Shown here piece by piece: positions 34,745 through 43,220 of a stretch of DNA of 64,000 nucleotides; position 1 is the first letter of the stretch; each line of letters opens with the position of its first letter. Under the pieces are notes generated by a model. That model saw only the letters and a program-made list of their open reading frames with translations, did not search any database and was not told the DNA's origin. The position numbers and the translations under genes are program-made. Source of the stretch: Paenibacillus sp. LHD-117 (GTDB lineage Bacteria; Bacillota; Bacilli; Paenibacillales; Paenibacillaceae); assembly GCF_030929555.1 (NCBI RefSeq), contig NZ_JAVFVT010000030.1, forward strand, positions 1-64,000. The letters are read 5' to 3'.

Positions 34745-36019
34745 ATGGTCAAATCAATGTACCGGTATTTAGCTTTATCCATTGCAATCATTCTGGCATT
34801 CGGCACGGTTCCTTTTACGGCTGTCGCCGCCGAAGCAATTTCCGTCGTTCTGGACGGCAGCAAGCTATCGTTTGACGTACAGCCGCAAACGGTAAGCGGC
34901 CGCACGGTCGTTCCTTACAGAACGCTGGCCGAGAAAGTCGGGGCCAAAGTAAGCTGGGATCAGAAGACCAAAAAAATTACGGTCGCCAAAGGTACGAAAA
35001 CGGTCGAGCTCACCTTAAACAGCAAAACGGCGAAGTTAAACGGAACGTCGGTTACTCTGGACGTAGCGCCTTTCGTTAAAAACGGAGTTACGCTGGTTCC
35101 GCTGCGATTCATTGGCGAGTCGCTCGGTCTGTGGGTAAGCTGGAACGGATCGACAAAAACCGTTTCGCTCGAAAGCAAAAAGACCGTCACCCACGCCATG
35201 GGACAAACGACGTTAAGCAGTGTTCCGACACGGGTTGTCGTATTGTTTAACGGCATGGTGGACATCTCGCTCACGCTTGGTGTCAAACCTGTAGGCGCGG
35301 TAGAATCCTGGGTTCAAAAGCCTTGGTACCACTACTTGAGAGCGGACATGGGCGGCGTCAAAAATCTCGGTAACGAAAATCAGCCGAACCTGGAAGCGAT
35401 TGTCGCATTGAAGCCGGACCTCATCATCGGATCGAAGCTGCGTCATGAGAAAATTTACGACCAACTGTCCCAAATTGCTCCGACGGTCATGACAACGGAC
35501 GTCTTTGACTGGAAAACGAATATGGAGATCGCGTCCGTTGCATTGAACAAACAGGATGTTGCAGCTGAATTTATGGCAGATTGGAATAAACGGGTCGCAA
35601 CGTTCAAATCGAAAATGGGCAGCAAGCTGAAAACTAAAGTATCCATCATCCGATTCCAGCCGGATGGAAGCGCGCGTTTTTATGTTAGCGGATTTGCGGG
35701 TACGATGCTGAATGAGCTTGGCTTATCTCGTCCTAAAGCCCAGCAAGTCGAGGGGAAAATCGTCGTTGGCTTGACTTCGAAAGAACAGATTCCGCAACTT
35801 GACGGAGACGTCATCTTTGATATTACGTCCGATTGGGCCGGTGACGAGGCATCGTTCAAATCGCAGGCGGATTGGACTTCGAATCCGCTCTGGAACAATT
35901 TGAAGGGTGTCAAGAACGGCAGATATTATAAGGTAAACGATGTTACCTGGAATATGTCCGGCGGCGCGACTGCAGCCAAAATGATGCTGGACGATCTGTA
36001 TTTCTACTTCGATCTGTAA
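34745..36019 (+). CDS. Siderophore-binding protein fused to a copper-amine-oxidase-like stalk domain
   Basis: The product has 424 residues. The signal peptide ends PFTAVAAE and has no lipobox cysteine. Residues about 30-150 are a copper amine oxidase N-terminal-like domain in two repeats: VVPYRTLAEKVGAKVSWDQ and LVPLRFIGESLGLWVSWNG. Residues about 155-424 are a FhuD/FecB-type ligand-binding fold: TTLSSVPTRVVVLFNGMVDI, then LEAIVALKPDLIIGSKLRHE. Binding proteins of this class in Firmicutes are normally lipoproteins; here the stalk domain may replace the lipid anchor by binding cell wall, which is inference. Two FecCD permeases follow, so it is the receptor of an iron-siderophore importer, probably for the siderophore made by this cluster. 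Confidence 0.88.
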   Translation: MVKSMYRYLALSIAIILAFGTVPFTAVAAEAISVVLDGSKLSFDVQPQTVSGRTVVPYRTLAEKVGAKVSWDQKTKKITVAKGTKTVELTLNSKTAKLNGTSVTLDVAPFVKNGVTLVPLRFIGESLGLWVSWNGSTKTVSLESKKTVTHAMGQTTLSSVPTRVVVLFNGMVDISLTLGVKPVGAVESWVQKPWYHYLRADMGGVKNLGNENQPNLEAIVALKPDLIIGSKLRHEKIYDQLSQIAPTVMTTDVFDWKTNMEIASVALNKQDVAAEFMADWNKRVATFKSKMGSKLKTKVSIIRFQPDGSARFYVSGFAGTMLNELGLSRPKAQQVEGKIVVGLTSKEQIPQLDGDVIFDITSDWAGDEASFKSQADWTSNPLWNNLKGVKNGRYYKVNDVTWNMSGGATAAKMMLDDLYFYFDL

Positions 36020-36050
36020 TCGATCGGATCAGGTAATGAATCGATAAGCG

Positions 36051-36088
36051 ACATAAAAGAATGGGCGATTACGCTCATTCTTTTATGC
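36051..36088 (+). other. Intercistronic stem-loop
   Basis: CATAAAAGAATG pairs perfectly with CATTCTTTTATG around a loop of about 12 nt. It lies between the binding protein and the first permease and has no T tract after it. A stem here often raises the amount of the upstream binding-protein mRNA over the permeases. Confidence 0.6.
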
Positions 36089-36113
36089 GTATGGAGAGAC
36101 TGGAGAGAAGTGT

Positions 36114-37127
36114 ATGGGGAACGTTTTACCGGGGATTGCCGCCAAGAGCGCAGGGATCGTCATCGGAGCCATCCTGCTGCTGGTTTGCCTGTACGCAAGC
36201 ATCGCTCTTGGAGCGACGAAGGTCGGATTCAATGATGTCGTACAGTCGTTTACGAATTACGATGAAAGCTCGAACAATCAGATTATTATAAAAACATCCC
36301 GTATGCCGAGAGCGTTCATCGCGGCTGCCATAGGCGCAAGCCTCGCTATTGCGGGAGCCCTTATCCAGGCCATTACCAGAAATCCGCTCGCCGACCCGAA
36401 TGTGCTCGGCATTAACTTCGGTGCATCTTTTTTTGTTGTCCTGGCGGTTACCGTATTGTCCGTTTCATCGACAACTTCGATCATGTGGATTGCTTTCCTG
36501 GGGGCGGCGATCGGAGCGGCAGCTGCCTATCTGCTTGGTTCGGTCGGCCGGGACGGGTTGACGCCGCTCAAAATCATTATGGCGGGCGCGGCATTAAGCG
36601 CTTTATTTTCTTCTTTTACGCAAGGGATGCTCGTCCTCGACGAACAAGGGCTGGATGCAGTGCTTTTCTGGCTGACGGGCTCGGTCGCAGGACGGACGAT
36701 GGAGATGCTGTCAGCCGTTTGGCCCTTCATGGTAGTTTGCTGGCTTGCAGCGCTGCTGCTCGCAAGGCACATCAACGTGCTGATGATGGGGGATGACGCG
36801 GCGAAAGGCTTGGGCCAGCGGACGCTCGCGGTGAAGATCGCGGCCGGAGTGATAATCGGCATTCTTGCGGGATGCTCGGTTGCGGTCGCGGGCCCGGTCG
36901 GATTTATCGGCATGGTGATTCCGTATATGGCCCGTTTTTTTGCCGGTATGGATTACCGTTGGATTATACCGTATAGTGCGATGCTTGGCGCGATACTGCT
37001 GCTGCTTTCCGACATTGCCGCGCGGTTCGCCATCATGCCGGAAGAGCTTCCAGTCGGCGTCGTGACCGCTCTGATCGGGATTCCCTTCTTCATATACGTT
37101 GCGCGAAGGGGGCTTGAGAAATCATGA
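36114..37127 (+). CDS. FecCD-type iron-siderophore permease 1
   Basis: The product has 337 residues and about nine to ten membrane segments. FecCD signatures: KTSRMPRAFIAAAIGASLAI, ALIQAITRNPLADPNVLGIN, and AGPVGFIGMVIPYMARFFAG with the coupling-helix region. It overlaps the second permease by 4 nt. Together they form the channel for the binding protein at 34745-36019. No ATPase follows, so a shared FhuC/YusV-type ATPase elsewhere must supply energy. Confidence 0.92.
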   Translation: MGNVLPGIAAKSAGIVIGAILLLVCLYASIALGATKVGFNDVVQSFTNYDESSNNQIIIKTSRMPRAFIAAAIGASLAIAGALIQAITRNPLADPNVLGINFGASFFVVLAVTVLSVSSTTSIMWIAFLGAAIGAAAAYLLGSVGRDGLTPLKIIMAGAALSALFSSFTQGMLVLDEQGLDAVLFWLTGSVAGRTMEMLSAVWPFMVVCWLAALLLARHINVLMMGDDAAKGLGQRTLAVKIAAGVIIGILAGCSVAVAGPVGFIGMVIPYMARFFAGMDYRWIIPYSAMLGAILLLLSDIAARFAIMPEELPVGVVTALIGIPFFIYVARRGLEKS

Positions 37128-38170
37128 AGTACGATTCTCCGCCTCGTTTCGGCAGGCTGCCGGTTTCTATTTTGCTTCATAAAAAAACGTTTTCGATTAC
37201 AGTCGCGTTAATATTGGCCAATTTGGCGGCTCTTCTCGTCAGCACGGGCTTGGGCGATATGTACATAAACCCGCTTGACGTCGTGAGAACGATATTCGGC
37301 AAAGGAACGGAAGACCATACGATTGTCATCCATACATTAAGATTGCCTCGTATTATAGCCGCCTTTCTGGTCGGCGCTTCGCTCGCTGCGGCGGGCGCCA
37401 TTCTGCAGGGCGTAATACGCAACCCGCTCGCTTCTCCGGATATCATCGGCATAACGAGCGGGGCGTCCGTCGCTGCGGTTGCGTTCATTACTTATTTTGC
37501 GGGAACGGTCAGCATCAAATGGCTTCCAGTCGCCGCTATGGCCGGAGCCGGTATCACGTCGATGATCATTTACATGCTGGCATGGAAGAAAGGCGTAACG
37601 CCGATCCGTCTCGTGCTCATCGGAATCGGAATGAACTTTATGCTGGCCTCGTTAACGAAAGTCATGCTCGTGTTAAGTCCGATCACGGTGGCCGGCGAAG
37701 CGTATATATGGTTGACGGGAACGGTTTACGGTACGAGTTGGGAGATGGTTTGGACCATGCTTCCGTGGACGCTTTTCTTTATCCCGCTTGCAATCCTTAA
37801 TGCGCGGCAGGTGAACGTATTGCAGCTTGGTGACGAGATTGCGACGGGCGTCGGCAGTTCCGTGGGGCGCCAGCGATTATTATTGGTGTGGATCAGTGTG
37901 GCGCTTGCCGGAAGTGCAGTCGCAGTGGGCGGTGGGATCGCGTTTATCGGCCTCATCGCACCTCATATGACACGCAAAATGATCGGGCCGTCGTTCGGCG
38001 GCGTTCTTCCGGTGTCCGCATTAATCGGCGGTCTGATTGTCGTCGTTGCCGATCTGATTGCTAGAACGGCGTTTACCCCTTACGACATTCCTGTTGGCGT
38101 TTTTACCGCAGGAGTAGGCGCGCCTTTCTTCATCTATTTGCTATATCGGAACAGAAATGTTAGAACGTAA
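37124..38170 (+). CDS. FecCD-type iron-siderophore permease 2
   Basis: The product has 348 residues, with the same fold as permease 1: HTLRLPRIIAAFLVGASLAA, AILQGVIRNPLASPDIIGIT and GGIAFIGLIAPHMTRKMIG. It starts inside the stop of permease 1 (ATGA), which suggests balanced production of the two subunits. A strong terminator closes the iron locus just downstream. Confidence 0.92.
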   Translation: MKYDSPPRFGRLPVSILLHKKTFSITVALILANLAALLVSTGLGDMYINPLDVVRTIFGKGTEDHTIVIHTLRLPRIIAAFLVGASLAAAGAILQGVIRNPLASPDIIGITSGASVAAVAFITYFAGTVSIKWLPVAAMAGAGITSMIIYMLAWKKGVTPIRLVLIGIGMNFMLASLTKVMLVLSPITVAGEAYIWLTGTVYGTSWEMVWTMLPWTLFFIPLAILNARQVNVLQLGDEIATGVGSSVGRQRLLLVWISVALAGSAVAVGGGIAFIGLIAPHMTRKMIGPSFGGVLPVSALIGGLIVVVADLIARTAFTPYDIPVGVFTAGVGAPFFIYLLYRNRNVRT

Positions 38171-38197
38171 AGATCAGATGGCGGCCATCCGTCGATT

Positions 38198-38243
38198 AAG
38201 AAGACCGTTAAGGCTAAATGTCTAATAACGGTCTTCTTTTTTA
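38198..38243 (+). terminator. Terminator of the iron-uptake operon
   Basis: AAGAAGACCGTTA pairs with TAACGGTCTTCTT around a 15-nt loop, followed by TTTTTATT. Confidence 0.9.
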
Positions 38244-38288
38244 TTAACCACCGCCCTAGCCCGTACTGTAATGACCACAACACTAATC

Positions 38289-38583
38289 GTGGTAACATTA
38301 CTGGTTCGGGAAAATCAACGACTGCACAGTTTATATAATAATGTTCCGTATGGGATACAGTCACAAGTGGTGGTTTGAGGAAGAGCAAGGACATCCAGTT
38401 TAAATTTACGATGATTATAGAACTATGCAAAAAATCGTTGATGACTTACAGAGCGGTAGTTACTACGAAGTTATGAATAAGGCTCTAAAGAGGTGGAAAA
38501 TATTTGTTGCTTCTGTTCTGTCATCTTCAGAACCTACCTTATTGGATGGGACAGTTGATTATCAATTCACCAAAAAGAGTTAA
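38289..38583 (+). pseudogene. Remnant of a P-loop kinase-like gene
   Basis: One frame reads NITGSGKSTTAQFI, a Walker A motif, then hits stops. Another frame continues MGYSHKWWFEEEQGHPV, a stop, IYDDYRTMQKIVDDLQSG and VASVLSSSEPTLLDGT, ending at a stop near 38583. The pieces read as one ATP-binding protein broken by at least one frameshift and one stop codon. Nothing else is seen in the 38.2-38.7 kb gap. Confidence 0.55.
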
Positions 38584-38676
38584 ATAACGATGGTAACGAG
38601 CGAAAATGGCAATAGTCGCGCTTGGCGAACCCGGCGTTTTGTAAATGGTGATACTCGTACCACATGCCTTTCACGC

Positions 38677-39426
38677 TTACTCCATAATAAGCCCGCCGGT
38701 TACAGGCGTGTAGGTTCCTGTTAGGAATCGAGCGTCATCGCCAGCGAGGAAAGAAATGACACCCGCCACATCTTCCGGCTCGGCGATACGTCTGAGCGGT
38801 GTGAAGCTGCCAACAACCCGGCCCTCCTCCTCCGAAATCATAAGGGGATCATCGGATCTAACGAAGCCGGGTGCAACGACATTCGCCGAGACGCCATAGG
38901 GTCCGAATTCTTGTGCAATATATCGGGCGAAGGTATCGAGTCCGCCCTTCCCCGTGCCGAATGCGATATATTGCGGGCTAGGATCTCTGCCTTCCGTGCT
39001 GGATAGATAGACGATTCGGCCGAATTGCTGTGCCATCATCGTGGGGATGACAGCCTTTGTCGGTATGAACGCCGCCTTCAATTCATCCGTCAACTGCCGT
39101 TCGAATTGTTCCCATGGGAGCTCGGCAAAGGTTGTAGCATGAACGCCCATGTTGGCAGTACATACAAGAACATCGACACGTCCGAATGTGTTCTTTACGG
39201 TTTCTACGAGTTTGCCGACTTGCTCTGCGCTGCGGACATCCGCTTGAATCGAAATCGCTTCTCCGCCATCCGCGATAATTTCGGCCACGATGGATTCGGC
39301 AGCCACATCACTCTCGAAGTCGTTGACGACAACCTTCGCTCCCTGTCTAGCAAGCTGAATGCACGTCGCTCTCCCTATTCCCCGAGCGCCGCCGGTAACA
39401 ATCGTTACTTTTCCATGTAAGGACAT
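38677..39426 (-). CDS. SDR-family oxidoreductase with Phe at the catalytic Tyr position
   Basis: The product has 249 residues. The Rossmann motif TGGARGIGRAT and the NDFESD region indicate a classical short-chain dehydrogenase; SSTEG supplies the catalytic serine and the C-terminus has FLAGDDARFLTGTYTPVTGG. The usual Y-x-x-x-K motif reads FGTGK, so the catalytic tyrosine is phenylalanine unless the tyrosine four residues earlier (YIAFGTGK) substitutes. ATG 39426 follows AGGAGGGGG; earlier in-frame codons lie in the upstream gene's tail. It is last in an operon with the WYL regulator and the MFS gene. Confidence 0.82.
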   Translation of the reverse strand: MSLHGKVTIVTGGARGIGRATCIQLARQGAKVVVNDFESDVAAESIVAEIIADGGEAISIQADVRSAEQVGKLVETVKNTFGRVDVLVCTANMGVHATTFAELPWEQFERQLTDELKAAFIPTKAVIPTMMAQQFGRIVYLSSTEGRDPSPQYIAFGTGKGGLDTFARYIAQEFGPYGVSANVVAPGFVRSDDPLMISEEEGRVVGSFTPLRRIAEPEDVAGVISFLAGDDARFLTGTYTPVTGGLIME

Positions 39427-39451
39427 GTTATTCCCCCCTCCTTCTCGCAAC

Positions 39452-40420
39452 TTAGACCTGATCGGATGCTGAATATTGCTCCGCAATTTCTAGTGCAACC
39501 TGCCTCACCTTCGCGGCAATCGAAGCAGGCTTCAGCACGATGACATCTGTACGATAATAAAGCACCGTACCGATCAGCCAATTCTCGCTCGTGTAGGTTG
39601 TTCGCACAATGAGTTTTCCATCCGCTAACCGTTCAATATCCCGTTCATCGAAGCGGTCCATCACGGAAACGGCTACGGATGCCTCAAACAACAGGGCAAC
39701 ATGAATCGCCTCATTTGCTTCATTCGTCTCGGGTTTTTTCCACCGATCATTTAGCTCCGCTAGCGATTCCGTTCGACGAATGAAGGTGTCTGATTGTATG
39801 CTTAACTCCCTAATTCGCGACAGCTTGAAGATTCGGTAATCGCCGCGCAATCGGCAATAGCCGTGAAGGTACCATGAATAGGTTTTGAGCACGAGCGCCA
39901 TCGGCTCGACCTCGCGTTCTTGCTCTTCCCCTTTTCTGCTCGTGTACGTGAATCGAATGAGCTTCCGATCATTCACCGCTTGGCGAAGCGAATCGTACCG
40001 GCTTCGATCCTCTTCGCTATTCTTCCAAGGGGTAAAATCAATATGAATGCGATTGCCTTCTCCAGCCCGGCCCTGCTCCGCTTGCGCCACCATCGCGCCT
40101 ACCTTGCTAAGCAGAAGATCCATATTTGATCGATCATAAGCTTTCGTCGTCTCAAGACCGCGGAGCGCGGTTGAGAGGGCGGTCAGTTCGTCGAAGGACA
40201 ACAATTGCCGGTCCAGCCGGAAGCTGTCCATAATCTCGTAACCGCCCTCCATGCCCGTATAGGAGACGATGGGAATGCCAGCTTGACCGAGCGTATCGAG
40301 GTCGCGATATACCGTGCGCAAAGACACTTCAAGTCGATCCGCCAATTCCTGCGCCTGTACCCTCTTCCGATTAAGCAGCAGAATCGTAATGGCCATTAGC
40401 CGTTCAAGCTTCATTGTCAT
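39452..40420 (-). CDS. WYL-domain (YafY-type) transcriptional regulator
   Basis: The product has 322 residues. The N-terminus is a DeoR-like winged helix: LLNRKRVQAQELADRLEVSL followed by RTVYRDLDTLGQAGIPIV. A WYL domain lies in the middle (about 140-215), including LIRFTYTSRKGEEQEREVEP and SWYLHGYCRLRGDYR, and a WCX-like C-terminus follows. Such proteins respond to small ligands or nucleic acids. Between an MFS efflux gene and an oxidoreductase gene on the same strand, it probably controls this operon. Confidence 0.88.
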   Translation of the reverse strand: MTMKLERLMAITILLLNRKRVQAQELADRLEVSLRTVYRDLDTLGQAGIPIVSYTGMEGGYEIMDSFRLDRQLLSFDELTALSTALRGLETTKAYDRSNMDLLLSKVGAMVAQAEQGRAGEGNRIHIDFTPWKNSEEDRSRYDSLRQAVNDRKLIRFTYTSRKGEEQEREVEPMALVLKTYSWYLHGYCRLRGDYRIFKLSRIRELSIQSDTFIRRTESLAELNDRWKKPETNEANEAIHVALLFEASVAVSVMDRFDERDIERLADGKLIVRTTYTSENWLIGTVLYYRTDVIVLKPASIAAKVRQVALEIAEQYSASDQV

Positions 40421-40460
40421 CTCTCCTAAGTCGGCATGCTGCAGCTCGCCGATCTATGAA

Positions 40461-41981
40461 TTAGTGCGCGGTTGCGAGTTCATCGCCATCGGTAACCGGA
40501 TTCATCTTACCCTTCGTCATCATGAATGCCGCAATCAGCGCTAAAACAGCGGGTATGAGGCTCCAGGCAAAGGTTGCTCCAATGGAGCTCGACAGCCCGG
40601 CGGTAATCGTATCAAGAAGCTGAGGATCGACAGATTGACGAAACGCCGGATTCAACAGCGAATGGGGATCGCTTAAGTTCAAGTCGGCCGGGACCGCTAC
40701 GTCGCCTTTGCCAAGCGATTCGGTGAGTTTCGAGAGCAGGCTATGGCTTTGAATAATCCCGAAAATGGTAATGCCAAGCGCCATGCCGAGCGAGCGATTA
40801 AAATTCAAGGTCGAGCTTGCCGCCCCGCGCTGCGCCGGTGGAAACGAATCCATCACGGCCGTGCTAAGGACCGAGAAGGAAGCGCCGATTCCAAGACCGA
40901 TTAGAATCATAATTCCCGTAATGGAAAGTCGAGAAGATTCTACCGTAATTTGCGAGAGGAGAGCAAGCCCTACCAGCAGCATTGCCAGCGTCCCGATCAT
41001 GATGGTCCGGTATTGCAGCTTCGTCATCAGAAATCCGCCAAGCGTTGCGGTGACAACCGAACCCACCATCATCGGCAACAAGGTTAACCCCGAATTGGAG
41101 GCGGAACCGCCAATTACGCCCTGCACGTAGATCGGAATAAATATCGCCGCCGTCATGTATGCCGCGCCACTGAGCATAGCGACCAGATTGCTTGTCGTGT
41201 ACAGTCTGCTGCGGAACAAGCCGAAGGAGATAATCGGTTCAGCGGCTTTTCTCTCAACCAGGACAAGCAAGAAAGCAAGAACCGCGAAACCGGCGAACAA
41301 CCCGATAATTTGCGGGGAATCCCAGGCATACGTTTTGCCGCCTAACTCAAGTCCGAGAATAAAGCAGACAATGGCCCCGACGAGAAGAATAGAACCCGCC
41401 CAATCGATTTTTTGCCGCGAATGCTCTGCCGATTCCTTGTAGAACAAGGCAATCATCAGCAAGGCAATGAAGCCCAGGGGCAGATTGATGTAGAAGATCC
41501 ACGACCAGCTGATGTGATCGGTGATATACCCGCCGAGCAGCGGACCGACGACGCTCGACAAACCGAACACCGCTCCGAATGCTCCCATCATCTTCCCGCG
41601 ATCCTTAGGGGACACGACATCGAACAAAATCGTGAACGCAATGGATACCATCGCTCCGGCGCCGACCCCTTGCACCGCCCGATAAATGCTTAACTCTACG
41701 ATGGATTGCGCCATTCCGCACAACGCGGAACCGATCATGAACACGATGATTCCAAAGATGAAAAAACGTTTGCGCCCATACATATCGGACAACTTGCCGA
41801 AGATCGGCATACATGCCATCTCCGCGACCATATACGCCGTGGTGACCCAAACGAATTTGTCGAGTCCCCCCATCTCTCCGACGATCGTGCCGATTGCCGT
41901 CGAAACGATCGTGTTGTCCATGGACGCCATCAGAATGGCAAGCAACAGTCCTCCAACGATTGCTGCTAGTTTGTTTTTCAT
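40461..41981 (-). CDS. DHA2-family MFS multidrug exporter
   Basis: The product has 506 residues and fourteen predicted membrane helices, the size of EmrB/QacA proteins. Typical segments: ASMDNTIVSTAIGTIVGEMG in helix 1, FGKLSDMYGRKRFFIFGI (motif A), AVQGVGAGAMVSIAFTI, and GPLLGGYITDHISWSWIFYI (motif C). It likely exports toxic organic compounds by proton exchange. It is first in the operon, and an inverted repeat lies upstream at 42055-42070. Confidence 0.9.
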   Translation of the reverse strand: MKNKLAAIVGGLLLAILMASMDNTIVSTAIGTIVGEMGGLDKFVWVTTAYMVAEMACMPIFGKLSDMYGRKRFFIFGIIVFMIGSALCGMAQSIVELSIYRAVQGVGAGAMVSIAFTILFDVVSPKDRGKMMGAFGAVFGLSSVVGPLLGGYITDHISWSWIFYINLPLGFIALLMIALFYKESAEHSRQKIDWAGSILLVGAIVCFILGLELGGKTYAWDSPQIIGLFAGFAVLAFLLVLVERKAAEPIISFGLFRSRLYTTSNLVAMLSGAAYMTAAIFIPIYVQGVIGGSASNSGLTLLPMMVGSVVTATLGGFLMTKLQYRTIMIGTLAMLLVGLALLSQITVESSRLSITGIMILIGLGIGASFSVLSTAVMDSFPPAQRGAASSTLNFNRSLGMALGITIFGIIQSHSLLSKLTESLGKGDVAVPADLNLSDPHSLLNPAFRQSVDPQLLDTITAGLSSSIGATFAWSLIPAVLALIAAFMMTKGKMNPVTDGDELATAH

Positions 41982-42054
41982 ACGCTCACTTTCCTTTCTT
42001 GTACCTGAATGGATGGGTTAACAATCATCTGAGATCATCATAACCCCCCTTTGT

Positions 42055-42070
42055 TGACAACAGTGTGTCA
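42055..42070. promoter_or_regulatory. Candidate operator upstream of the MFS operon
   Basis: TGACA and TGTCA flank a 6-nt spacer (TGACAACAGTGTGTCA). Read on the minus strand, a TTGTCA-like -35 overlaps it, so a bound repressor would block the MFS-WYL-SDR operon. The binding protein is unknown. Confidence 0.4.
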
Positions 42071-42134
42071 GGGAAGAAACGCCGGGGCGCAGCATTTTTA
42101 AAAAGGGTCTCTTCCATGCAATTGATCAGAAAAA

Positions 42135-42168
42135 AGGCAGGCGCCGAGAGATCGGCAGCCTGCCTGTT
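42135..42168 (-). terminator. Terminator on the minus strand
   Basis: AGGCAGGC pairs with GCCTGCCT, with an inner GCCGA/TCGGC pairing. On the minus strand it is followed by TTTTTT, so it would end transcripts from the small gene at 42371-42652 and insulate the MFS operon. Confidence 0.75.
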
Positions 42169-42370
42169 ATTATCGTTTTGTTGGAGAACATTAAATTAAG
42201 CAAAAGTGCAAACGGAATCCGGTACAAATGTATGCGAAAAACGCTGTGACGTTATTGCACAACGAGAGCATAATCTATGTATTGTATTCACGTACAATAG
42301 CCAAGGAGTAGACCAAAGCAGAGCATCAACCTTTCAGGTCGGTGCTTTTTTACTAGCTGAACATAGCTTT
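42169..42370 (+). other. Gene-free stretch with a possible short transcript
   Basis: A plus-strand hairpin (AGCATCAACCT/AGGTCGGTGCT, about 42320-42346) followed by TTTTTT looks like a terminator with no gene before it. A loose promoter (GTGACG, 17 nt, CATAAT) lies about 70 nt upstream. This could be a small RNA or a remnant; evidence is weak. Confidence 0.3.
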
Positions 42371-42652
42371 TCAAGCAGAGCTCTGAAATAGCATTCTATT
42401 GTTTTCGCACCAAATCTGCCATTCGGTACGCGGGTTGCGGGGAGGGCTTTTCTGTATCGGGACGGACGGCTGCTGCGTCTCACTATTCTTTTTTATATCC
42501 GGCAAGACGGATATCGATTGCTTCTGTATCAAGTAAGCTTCAAACGAATAGACAATGCCGAGACATTCTGGTTTACTTTTATCGGTATGTTTTGCAGTAT
42601 CACTTTTGATTGCCTTTATAAGATTCCAAATGAAGAGCAAAATGGCTTTCAT
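42371..42652 (-). CDS. Small hypothetical protein
   Basis: The product has 93 residues. A hydrophobic N-terminus (MKAILLFIWNLIKAIKSD) may be a membrane anchor; the rest is polar, with SVPIQKSPPRNP near the end. No family is recognised. Support for a real gene: a GGGGGTG ribosome site before the ATG and an extended -10 promoter (TGCTATAAT, minus strand, around 42691-42696). It is AT-rich compared with its neighbours. Confidence 0.5.
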   Translation of the reverse strand: MKAILLFIWNLIKAIKSDTAKHTDKSKPECLGIVYSFEAYLIQKQSISVLPDIKKNSETQQPSVPIQKSPPRNPRTEWQIWCENNRMLFQSSA

Positions 42653-42808
42653 TTTGTTACACCCCCAACTTAGTATTAAGAGTTAACTAGATTATAGCAA
42701 GTTTGCAATACAACTTCTGTCGAGTTATAACCCTGACGCAAAAAAATATTTAGACAAAATTTTTGTAGACCTTGATTCGGGCATATTACCTTTAAGGGGT
42801 GAAACTGT

Positions 42809-43201
42809 ATGTTTGGAAAGATACTTTACTTGCTCATTCTGTCTTGCTTGTGTGTTTCAAATGCACAAGCGCATCCATTTCTGAAAATAGAAACAATTCC
42901 TGCCCCCGAGGGGAACTGGACTTATATCCCGGAGGGTAGCGGAGAAATGTTCATTCATGTCGAAACCGCTCATGCAAAGAAAATAAAAGTGTGGAGAGTT
43001 CCAACAGGAACACAACAGTGGAAGAACCGAAAACTCGTTTGCGAAGAATCAGGCTATAAAGATAATTGGAATTGTGTTTGGAGATATGATAAGGACGAGA
43101 CCATACACGATCATTTTGTCGTTCAGGTATTTGGTGAGGGTTGGGAAATACAAGATAGTATCAATGTCACTCGCAGGCATGCTGAAGATCATCCGCAATA
43201 A
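42809..43201 (+). CDS. Small secreted protein of unknown function
   Basis: The product has 130 residues. A signal peptide ends SNAQAH near residue 22. The mature part is a compact beta-rich stretch with two cysteines (KLVCEE and WNCVWRY) about 16 residues apart that could form a disulfide, and several tryptophans. The start follows AAGGGGTG. It is AT-rich like the small gene upstream, hinting that the pair has a different origin. No family is recognised. Confidence 0.6.
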   Translation: MFGKILYLLILSCLCVSNAQAHPFLKIETIPAPEGNWTYIPEGSGEMFIHVETAHAKKIKVWRVPTGTQQWKNRKLVCEESGYKDNWNCVWRYDKDETIHDHFVVQVFGEGWEIQDSINVTRRHAEDHPQ

Positions 43202-43220
43202 TGATTTCTGAATCGAAAGA

